Shown here piece after piece: positions 1 through 12,300 of a stretch of DNA of 64,000 nucleotides. The notes under the pieces were generated by a model. That model did not search any database. It saw only the letters and a program-made list of their open reading frames with translations, and was not told where the DNA came from. This stretch comes from Brasenia schreberi. Taxonomy: Eukaryota > Streptophyta > Magnoliopsida > Nymphaeales > Cabombaceae. The translations under genes were made by a program, and so were the position numbers. Position 1 is the first letter of the stretch. Every line of letters starts with the position of its first letter. The stretch covers positions 10,492,501-10,556,500 of the forward strand of contig JAYKKT010000061.1 in NCBI GenBank assembly GCA_036023115.1. The letters are read 5' to 3'.

Positions 1-360
1 TGGCTTCGGCTTGACTGTTGCCTTGATGGTAGTAGGGTGATGAGAAGTGTTGAGTAATGTCATAGGTATTACAATAACTTTTTCATCTTCTCATCTTTTA
101 ATGGGGTGCCATTATCCGACACTAGGTCTCTTGGAACTCCAAATCAAGTCAAGACATTCTTCTTAATGAATGACACTATATGTTGTCCTTGACATTATTG
201 AAGGAGGTAGCTTCAACTCATTTAAAAAAATATTCGGTGGATCCTAAGATGAACCTATGTCCATTTGATGCAGTTGGTGAGATTGGTCCTATGATGTCAA
301 ATGCTCACATGGTGAAGGGTCATGGACTCACGATGGAATGCAATGTGGATGATAGAATAT
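1..360 (-). pseudogene. Ty3/gypsy integrase core remnant
   Basis: The minus strand encodes AFDIIGPISPTASNGHRFIL (about 320-260), then VEATSF, FGVPRDLVSDNGTPLKDEKM (about 150-85) and, after a frame change, HFSSPYYHQGNSQAEA at the window edge. These are the D-D-E core landmarks of plant gypsy integrases. Three expected tryptophans (after SP, in PFTM-W-AFD, and in K-W-VEA) are TGA stops, consistent with G-to-A decay of TGG codons. Confidence 0.85.
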
Positions 361-884
361 GAATGACATTTTCATGCACTTAACATTGATGACACTTCCT
401 AACTAATCATGATAATCTTGCTTCAATGTGGACTAAAAATAACTGGTTGTATGTATTTTCATTGCCATCATATTTGCATTGATATGACCTCCACATTTCC
501 CATTGTGGAATTCATGCATAATGGTCCTACCTTCATCAAGATCAGCATATCTCAACAAGATGCCGGTAAAACTCTTTTTGTAAAGAACCCTCCCAAAATC
601 ACATATCGGGTTGAAATTTTTTGAATAAAAGCTTTATCCTTAAAAGAAGTAAATTCGAAAAATCCTCCATTTTCTAAAAAGTTTTTAATGTCTTAAAACC
701 AAGGTTTTTCAATTGAATTTTTGTCATTTTAAAAAATCTCTAAATCATGGGTGGATGGAGTGGACAAATGTAGGATATTTAGAGATCGAGTACCCATGGT
801 ATGGTTGATCCTTAGAGATGACCCTAAAGAGGATAGGACATCGACTATGGTGTTGTCCTCTCCACCTATGTGAGTTAGTGTGTA

Positions 885-1700
885 TGCTAGGTGGCCAATT
901 TGTGGTATGGAATGAGTTTTTCATTTTTGACTTACCAAATTTTTGAAACTTGGTTTACAACAAGCATGAAATCTCCAAAGACTTCAATACATAATGCCCT
1001 TAGATTTTTCAAATTTTTTAGGCCGCGTATGAGTGCTTCATATTCAGCCACATTATTTGAACATGAAAAATCTTGTCAGAATGCTATTGAGATTTCTCCT
1101 TTCTCGGGGGATATGAGAATGATTCCTATGCTTGCCCCTTATTGATTCTTTGTCCCATTAAAGTACCTTTTACATACTTGATCTTCATTATAAAAAATTG
1201 ATAAAATATGGTATTGAAATTTGTTTGGAAAGATATCTTCATCGGGCATTTCATCAAATATGAGATATGTATATTCAAGGAGTAGTTCAGCCACATGATC
1301 AACTAGGGCTTGTCCCTTAATGGAGTTTTGGTGATGAAATTTCATATCATACTCTATTAAGAGGAGCTGTCATTTACCTAGCTTAACCGTTAGGCTAGGT
1401 TTTTCAAAGAGGTGCTTGATAGGTCAAGTTTAGATACTATCCAAATTTCATGATCTAGGAAATGATGTCTAAACTTTTGGCAAGCCCATACCAAGGCCAA
1501 GCACGTTTTCTCCATGGCTTGATAATTTCTTTCGTATGTCAACAGAGTTTTCGAAATATAGTAAATGACATACTCCTTAAAACTATATCCTCATATTGAG
1601 CAAGTAAAGCACTCAATGCATTCATATGAATGAAAATATAAAACAATAAAGGTTTTTATTGCTTTAGAGGTTTCAAAATTAGAGGATTTACCAAATAAGT
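885..1700 (-). pseudogene. Ty3/gypsy RNase H remnants (two domains)
   Basis: Conceptual minus-strand translation shows an RNase H/connection part ending near IKGQALVDHVAELL (1345-1139). After it comes a second block reading GASIGIILISPEKGEI, then NNVAEYEALIRGLKNL and VFGDFMLVVNQVSKIW (about 1145-890). Stops and frame changes interrupt both. The second block is typical of the extra, archaeal-type RNase H of Tat-lineage plant elements. That lineage assignment rests on motif resemblance only. Confidence 0.75.
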
Positions 1701-1840
1701 TTTTAATCTTTCAAAAGACTTTTGGTAATCAGAATCCCAATCAAATTTAACCCTTTTCTTAAAAGCCTATTGAAAGGTTCGCACCGTATTGCTAAGTTGG
1801 AGATGAATCTCCTAATTGTTTAGAGTCGACCTTTGAGGCT

Positions 1841-2353
1841 TCAAATTTGGGTTAAGTTGGAGGGTTGAGGTATGTCTACGATGACCCGACACTTAGAGGG
1901 GTCGACCTCTATGCCCCTTTGGCTAACCATGAACCCTAAGAGTTTTCCCGATTCCACTCTAAAAACACATTTTTGAGGGTTTAACTTCACTTTATAAAGT
2001 CTTTCGAAAACTTTTTGCAAAGATTCTATTTGTGTGCATCGAGTTTTTGATTTTACCAAAAGATCATCCACATGTACTTCTAAGAGCTTATGGATTTTAT
2101 AATAGAAAATGGTAGTCATGACTCTTTGGTATGTAGCACCAGCATTTTTCAAACCAAAAGGCATAACCGTATAACAGTATGTGCCACAAGGTATAGTAAA
2201 AGCAGTATTTGCCTGATTTTTTGGTGCTAACTTGATTTGGTTATAAACCGAATAACCATCCATGAAAGAAAACATTTCATGATTTGCAGTGCTATCCACT
2301 ATCAAATCAATATTTGGATGAGAAAATTTGTCTTTTGCAGTGGCTTTGTTCAA
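1841..2353 (-). pseudogene. Ty3/gypsy reverse transcriptase fragment
   Basis: An open stretch of about 170 codons with gypsy RT landmarks: FMDGYSVYNQI, TYCYTVMPFGLKNAGATYQR, then the catalytic-site variant VHVDDLLVKS (the usual box is Y-x-D-D-hydrophobic), followed by FRVESGKLLGFMVSQRGIEV. It lacks the N-terminal fingers and is followed downstream by broken RNase H sequence. This is a fragment of a transposon polyprotein, not a host gene. Confidence 0.9.
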
Positions 2354-2504
2354 ATTTCTAAAATCAATGCAAATTCGAATTTTCTCATTGGATTTTTGAA
2401 CAATAACAATGTTGAAAAGACATTAAGAATAGGCAATGGGTTTTATAAATCCAGTATTCCAAGAGGATTAACAACACTACTTTTACATGCATTTATGGGC
2501 CGAC

Positions 2505-3249
<745 letters not shown>

Positions 3250-3440
3250 CTATGGTTCTGAGTGACCAGAATTACAGGTCGCAAGAGAAAAATTGCATTT
3301 CTCACCAGAATTTCCTACTTCACTGCCATGGGTAGATTGGCCGCCAAAGCAAGTTACCAAAGGATGTTCCATCTGCCACAAACAGACGACAACGATCCCC
3401 TAATCCATATTTTTGTAGCATAGTCCGGCATGCAGCCAAA
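3250..3440 (-). pseudogene. Inverted copy of methyltransferase exon 4 region
   Basis: On the minus strand this stretch repeats 8893-9098 of the downstream methyltransferase gene: the end of exon 4 and the first part of the following intron. It encodes AACRTMLQKYGLGDRCRLFV and then continues into intron sequence, so it arose at DNA level, not from spliced mRNA. Relative to the gene it lacks 14 bp, between two CCTTT words. It abuts a (TA)n(GA)n microsatellite. Confidence 0.93.
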
Positions 3441-3455
3441 GGCAAGGGGGAATCT

Positions 3456-4599
<1,144 letters not shown>

Positions 4600-4600
<1 letters not shown>

Positions 4601-6317
4601 TTACTGCAGCACGCCTTCTCGGGTCGTGTACGAGTAGTTTTTTTGTGTCGTGTCATGTAAGCCAGTCAGAACTGATAACACGTCTCCCATTAAAAATCGA
4701 GTCGCGCTTGCTTTGTTTTTTTCTTTTGATCGGACCCTCACGCTTGCCCGCCGGTAAGATTTTTCCCTCCATTTCTTCGTTATTTCTTCGTCGACTCCGT
4801 TGGTCGGAAACGCTTATTTTCCGATTTATAGGGTTTGTTAGGTCCTTGGAAAACGAAGGAAGGGCCGCATGAGCCCTTGTTGCTCGTGAAAATTTTAGTC
4901 TAGATTTCGTTGTTTTGGTGCAATTCCGATTCATTGGGTGGAGGTTGTGCGGGTACGGAAATTTAATTAGGCTTTTCTTTTCTTCTTATTTAATCTGCAG
5001 AAGTTGTTTCTAGTTTTCATGTTCGGTGAACTCTTCGAACTGGTGGTGTCAAGTCATTGATAATGTTGATACAGCACAAGTTGGATGGTGTTTCAGACCT
5101 TGTCAATTTGCTCATATAATGTTAGATGAACTCGTGAAGCTTGAAATTCTTTAATCCTTTGATAGTTGGCCTGACAGAGCAATTCAAATTCGTTAGGCGC
5201 CTAAAAAATGCTTCTTTCGTCTCATTCTTCTGTTTCATGCAGAATTATCGTTTGGTTAATACTGTCACTGCAAAACATGTTATGAAATAAAAGTTTCACG
5301 TATATTGGGTGTGAAATGCATTATGGAAAATTAGGTGAGAATATTTTTCTAGAGTTGGGCATTATGAAGACGAGTTATACGGGGATTTGATGCTCGGATG
5401 CATTTTGGGCGTTTTAAAGGAGAAAGCGGTTTCTGCTAGCATGTGATGCGTGGACTGGTTATAGCCGTCAGGTTTATAACTAGTGACAGCAGGAACGTGT
5501 TTCTCGTTTTCAAAAATAGGTCGTCTTGAAGAAAAGGATATATGTATTATCAATTGATTTATGCTCTTTTCTTCTTTACAGAAAAAACATTTAAACCAAA
5601 GCTTGGACTGGTTGTATCTTTATGAAATAGTTTTTCATGGGATGCAAACCATACAATATGATGTTGTTCTGTTGGGATGACCCAAGACAGATCACATTGG
5701 CAACTAAGTTGTATATGTATCTCATCCCACGTATTGCTGGAGTTTGATTTTGGTTCTTGGTATTTCAAATTCTCTTGAAAGGAATGGGAAATCACAATAA
5801 AATGCGAATAAATTTTCATACTATGTGAATATAAAGAATGGGGTTATGTAATATAGGGTATAAGCAATGACAAATCTACATATATTAGTGAAAATAAAAT
5901 AGGAAAAGTCAGTTTTCCCTGATGGGTGAGGCCAAGTCTTAGTTTCTGCAGCCTAATGGTTTATGGTTATTCTTTGAGTACCACTATGATTCTGTTTGTT
6001 GATGGAGTGTAGAGAACGGGCTTTTTTGTTCGTCTTTGATTTGGTTGAAGATGCATCTTCAATTTTAGCACGAATTAGTTTATAGATAAATGTTGCGATG
6101 CCAGCTGCCTCCTAGTTGAGATCTTTGCAGACTGCTAGCAGAAATCCTAGTAGCTCAAGAGATCCCGTTGAATTCTCCATGATGCAAGGGAGATAAAATG
6201 ATTTGGGTAAATTAACGCAAAGTTCTGATCTCGATATCTTCATTTTTGTGATACTTTAATTATTGAGACAACAGTTTGTTTGTTCTATTGGAAATTAGGA
6301 TAAGAACTCAGACCTGG
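4600..6317 (+). promoter_or_regulatory. Probable promoter and 5' leader of the methyltransferase gene
   Basis: From about 4690 the DNA is pyrimidine-rich and less AT-biased (TTTTTTCTTTTGATC, CTCCATTTCTTCG), as plant leaders often are. A donor-like CCGCCG|GTAAGA occurs near 4753, and an acceptor-like GGAAATTAG lies just before the start codon at about 6299. A leader intron is therefore possible. The transcription start cannot be fixed from sequence alone. Confidence 0.35.
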
Positions 6318-9300
6318 ATGGAAGTTTGTGGAACTGGACCCTCAGAACAGACTGATGCACCGTCCATGGAAGAAATTTCCTGGAATATCCCCTTACCAGT
6401 GGCTTTTCTGGAGTTCCTGTCAGCAAATGGCCTGGATCCTTCTATCTATGGCAAGATTCACAGCCTTCCTCGATATATAAGGTTTTATCCATCTCCATCT
6501 TTTTGCTTTGATTTCATTTGAATGTTTGTCTCTTTCATGTGTTTCATTATTAGTTGCAACTTGACAGCTGCTGAATCTTTGACCTTAATGGGACTTTGGT
6601 TTCATCTTGATCTTTCAGTTTTCTGTTTGGATGTACTTATATCAGAGTAATCTCTTGTTTATCTGCTAGATGTTTTTTGAAAATTTGTGGTTGGTGGTTT
6701 GTCTCCTTTATGTGTTATTCAACTGTTTCTTTTATTTCTTTTGTGCCTAGAGTTTCAGTTCTGGAAAACTTATAGATCACATGTGTTAGACTATAATTGA
6801 TTGCCCCATAAAGATTCCAGATTTTCAAACTTTGTTAAGTTTGGACATGTAGTGCATGAATACCTGTCTTCGGCTCCAATTTGCAGGACCTATATTGTTG
6901 TCCCCTAGTCTAAATTAAGTTGTACTAATAGCAGAACTGGTCTGTATAAGTTAGCATAATAATGGTTTTTTTTGGACAACCTATTGATCAGATCCACCCC
7001 TTGTGTCATGGAAGTCATTTTATTAAGGTTCTGGAAAGTAACGGTCTTTTGATGTACACAGTTACTTCCTTGAATGGTATATTAGGAAGTTGAGAAACTA
7101 AATTATGATGCCATCGCTTACAGCAGGCCACCTGCTTCAGGCGTTGAACTTTAGGTACTTGAATCGACTTTTTCCAGCAGAATCATCCCAACGTGTGCTT
7201 TAGGCATCCGTTTAGCAACTTCTGTATAAAACGGTTATGTAAGGATCAGACACCATGAAAGCTCTTCATCTTGAAACCTGTGATGTTCAACGACATAGAG
7301 ATCTTAACTTTCTTGTCCAATAAGCACTAAAAAGTGCCTTTCTGTTCCTGTATCCTAGGGTCAGTCAACCTTAAGATTGTATGGAGATTCTCATCATATG
7401 TGATGGAGTTTCTGGTGGCAAAGCACAAGGGAACATGTCTCTGGACCCACTTAGGCTGGCTAGAGTGCCAAATATTTTGTCCGATAAGCACTCTTGTGGT
7501 TTGTGTTTGCTGCTAACTGCTAAGTACTAGTTTTTATATCGGGATAAGTTTCTTTTTCTAATTCTTATATCTTCTAAGGAATTTTGTGTTCTCAAGGGTG
7601 AAGCCTCCAGGTTCTGACTTTTTACTTGCTGAGGTGGAGGATGATCTCAGATGTAAGCTTGAGAGAGTTAGCTGGCTCCCAGGTTTTTATGCAATCCCAC
7701 CACAGATTCAGATTGCAAATTCAAAGGTGTATTCTCAAGGAAAGGTAAACTTGTACATTTTGATTTGAGCCTGACAACCTTTTCGTGATAGTGTTACTCT
7801 CGAAGTTAGATATCAATATTTGGTTTTCTTTGTTTACTTATGTCACTCATGCATCAAACTCTCAACTTTAAGCAATACTTGTGCAGTAAGTTTCTTCTGG
7901 AGCTTCACCCTACAATAAGTACTCGCAATCTTATAATAGTTGAAATGTCCACGCAATCTTGACACCACTTTACTTCTGAGATTGCAAAACTGATGGCTCA
8001 TACTGTGGATAATGTTTATGAAATTCTTTGTAAGCTTCAAGTAAGGGACTAACATCTCAAGCTTGATGGGTCAAGACAACATACTATAATTTAAAGTTCA
8101 TCAGATTCTTCTTTGCTTGTTTGAGTCAAGAAATTTGCATGATATTTGTGATAGGGGTGTACAAGAATAAATTGGTTATGGGCATTGTGGTTATAAAAGG
8201 TACATCTACAATAAGTCAATAACCTTAATGTATGCAAGATAATCTTTGGCTTCATAGACTCTACTTGTTCAAAATCTGAGGCTTCTTGTCATTAGAATAT
8301 AGCTTCCTTGATGTTGCTAAAAATCATCTCAATTTACCAGATTTATGGAATTGATGCTGCATCAGGAGCTGCTGTTGCTGCTTTGGATGTTCTCCCAGGG
8401 GACCACGTTCTGGATCTTTGTGCTGCCCCAGGTAATATTTCATTGTCTGTGGAGTTATGCTTGCCCTTTTGTTTTCTTTTCCTCTGTGCAATTTAAGTGC
8501 AGATTGCATAGCTCTGAAGAAACATAGCTTAAAGGCTTACAATAATTTCATATATTCATAGCTGTATCGTTTGTAGCTTGTGGGTGGAAAAATTATGTCT
8601 GAGTTAGGAGGCTCTAGTTCAACGTTTTTGTCTTACATTTTAAATTTTTTGATGAACGTATATGATTCATGGCTGTCAACATAGTATATTCTACAGTATT
8701 TTACTACTTATGGTCTGATGGATATGATGCTCTCAACTTGTTATTTTTACCAAATTTACTTGAAAACTGGTCTATGCACCGGTATACTACCTGAAAATCA
8801 TCTCTTTCCTGTTTAGGTGCCAAGTTATGTATGGTTTCGGAACTCCTTGGTGATTCCGGTTCATTAACTGGAGTGGACATTGCAAAAAATCGTTTGGCTG
8901 CATGCCGGACTATGCTACAAAAATATGGATTAGGGGATCGTTGTCGTCTGTTTGTGGCAGATGGAACATCCTTTTCCCTCTTGCCTTTGGTAACTTGCTT
9001 TGGCGGCCAATGTACCCATGGCAGTGAAGTAGGAAATTCTGGTAAGAAATGCAATTTTAATCTTGCGACCTGTAATTCTGGTCACTCAGAACCATAGCTA
9101 TTCGAGGCTTTTCTTTTTAAATGTTAATGTGTCCTGTCTAGGAATCAGGGAAACCTGCTGCTGAAGTAGCACTTGATGTATACCGGGAATGGTCATCTAG
9201 AAAACCTTGGAAAGAAAGAAGAAAAATTAAGCAATCTAACAGAGATCAACCAAAGTTGATCTCAGACGCTGCATTGTGTGAGTTGCTATACTATGGAAAA

Positions 9301-12300
9301 CATTCTGGAGTAGTTGGACTGAAAAAGGAGCAACTATTCCAAGATGGAAATGGGATGGCTAGTGATTCAGGATATGACAAGGTATGCTGCTATCTCGTTT
9401 CTCTCACACACATACACATCATTGTTATTATGTATGTAGAATTTATTTGCATGCCTATTTTTCATTTAAAATCCACTGTCCTCTTTGAAGAGTTTTCAGA
9501 TAATTGATTTAGTGGAAGTTGACGTGAATTGTCCGACATATAAGTTACTTTTGGGAGAAGCTTGAAATTTGATCAACTGCAGGCTTCTACATTTAAAACT
9601 TAAAATTGCGTTTCCTTGCTCAACATAAAGTGATTCAGGGAATCAGGGGCTAGTCAGTAAAAAGATCAGAGCTTAACATATTTATGCAGTCAGTTGGCTT
9701 GGTGAAAAATAAAGGACTGGTTAGGAAGTGAACCTTGCTACATAAATATGTGACCTTGATACGTAATATGCTGCCAATCGGTTTGCTCAAACAACTGTTG
9801 CTCACAATTGTGCACTCAGGGCATCCAATGTCCACCTTTTTCTTGTGCACTCAACCCTCTCTTTGTATGTGTATAATTTCTTCTTCTTTGGAGGTCTATC
9901 AAGTCAGTATCTTGTGTCCGTGAAGGATTAGGCAGGAGATTGGAGGGTTGACAATGTTTGGCATACTTGTCTAAAAAATAGAAGCTGGGTAAAAACATGC
10001 AGATTGATGTCCTGCTACATTGCCAAGAATGTGTGTCACTTGTACGCATTCCCTGATTGCTCTGGGAAGAGTATGGGGGCCATATCTTGACTTTGACCTG
10101 TTTTAGCAGATTCCATTACTGGACGTGTATCTTTTAACACTAGATAATAAATGGGGACACTTTAGGGTATATGAAGCAGGAAGTGAGAAATGGTTATGAT
10201 ATGTTAATATGATAGCTTGTCAGAATTTCAAAATAAGTATTGTGTAGTGCCACATTGTTAGTATTCTCAACTAGAAGAGAAGCTATTAGTAATGCCATAG
10301 TAGCTACTAAATAGCAAACAAAAAAAGCAGGTCAACATATATTGGAATGTGAAAGTGCATTTTATAGAGTACAACTTTTCCTTATGAAGATGCAAATACC
10401 TTTTTTTACCTGAATTATGTAGTAAAAGTAACTTAAAATTGCACTGATTGATCCTCATGAAATGGCATTCTGTCGGGTAAAAGAAAAGCATCTGCAATTA
10501 ATACCTTTCAAGTTAAACAGGTTCTAGGCAGAGCTACCCTGGCCCTGCAGCTAAGCCCTGGTACCTAGTTGGGCTGCCTTGGTTCTGTCTGACTAGTTTG
10601 CATATCGGTTTTCTTTGAGCTGAAACCCTCATTTTAGCTTCTTCTTTGCAAATTTCTTTATTTCCTGTTTCATCCTTCTCCACCCCTTCCCTCTTTTTAT
10701 ATCTGTCCTTCCCTGTAACACACTCCTTCCTCAATTTCTTGCTTAAACATAATATACTGGTATATGTGCTGCTATAATGAATTTTGAGCATGTAGGATTT
10801 AGGTGCATTCGTTAAACATGAAGGTTTCAGGTACATTCTTTGCACGTATTTCTGTTAAAATATGTGAAAGTATATTGTGTTATTTTTTGATACAAGCACA
10901 TTTTGTTAACCCTGTTGGAATTCAGGATTAGCGTAGCGAAAGATTAAACAAACACATTGAACAGGAAAAACACATGGAGATCGGAGGAGGGGGGCAAACC
11001 TCCAGTGGAGGCTGCCCCCCTCTCTTTCTCTCTTTCTTAATCACAACCTCTTAACCCTAATACAAACTTCCAGCCCTTATATAATGGGCTCTAAAACAAA
11101 AAATAACCAAAATGCCCCTAGTACTATAGGCAATTATAATAATACCTAACAATTAGAAATTACAGAAATAACTCTTAAAAATAACAGATACGTATATTCT
11201 TCGACATCCCCCCAAGTTGGGAGTGAGATACTTCGAACTCCAAACTTATCGAAAAACTGGTTCTTTCTTCACCACACGTACACGAATGATCTCTACAAGG
11301 CTTCTTTAAATCAACTTGAATAATCAAGAACACATGGGTAGTACACGACCCTTCTATAGGTGTCGGTTGCTCCCTCTCTCGTTCTTCTTCTCCATGAAGT
11401 GATTAGACAACTACACTTCAAAAGTCATGTTTTTCTACTCTTGAGAAAGCTGATCTTTTATGGTAGGAGGTACTATCTCTGTCATACACTTCACACGACT
11501 TTTCCTGCTCCCCTTCACATGGTGGATGCAGTCGGTGTGTTCGTTAGGTGTCCTCTCTCTACCACTTAAATAACATAATACACTCTTCTGCTCATACTAG
11601 TCGGTCTACGACCCTTCACATGGTGACTGCAACTGCTTTTCCAGCCCTCCTGGCTATTTACTTCAACAACTAAAGGTTTTAATTTTCATTCTTCTTGGTG
11701 ATACTGTCACTTTATATACCAACAAATTCCTCTGGCCTCTTTTATGATTTGATTTGTCATGCATATGAATTGAAAAAGATTGATTTTATGCATTCTATCT
11801 TTCTTTCTATTTCCAATTCTGCTGTTTGACCAAATAAGAAGACACTACGTATAAATTCATATATTCTGCCTCTTTTCTGAATTTTACAACCCTCTTGGTT
11901 GTTTATTTTTAAGCCATATTCCTTGCTGCAACACTTTTCAACAACTTCATGGTTGCAATCTTCTTCAACTTAGCCTTCTTTGCTGTTCATCTTCACAACT
12001 TCATTGCTGAGATAATTTTCAATAGCTGTTTAACTGCAACAATTCTTAAATTCAGCCTTCATTGCTGTCCTTTTAGAGCAACTTTCATATCTGCAAATTT
12101 TTCCAACTTCAATGGCTGCAAATAAAACATTTCTGTAGTCCTCATGATTGCAATCTTTAGCATCTATCTCTTTTCTATAAACTTTCAAGAATTGGCAGTA
12201 AGATGGTTAAATACCTTGACATTTCTATCTTTGAGTTTCTTGCCAAAAGAACTTCATCTACAAAGAAGTCATTTGATTGATATGCAACCTCGTCATATGA

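Larger units (their letters stand above)
1..2450 (-). mobile_element. Decayed Ty3/gypsy retrotransposon, pol region
   Basis: Reading the minus strand from 2450 down to 1 gives, in order, reverse transcriptase, RNase H and integrase remnants, the gypsy (RT-RH-INT) order. Reading frames are broken by stops and frameshifts throughout, so the copy is dead. A second RNase H-like block containing NNVAEYEAL resembles the additional RNase H known from Tat-lineage plant gypsy elements. No LTR is visible; the element continues beyond the left edge of the window. Confidence 0.85.

Noticed and set aside
8308..8527. Alternative ORFs overlapping methyltransferase exon 3
   Set aside because: One is the exon read through into its intron; the other is a different frame of the same DNA without motifs.
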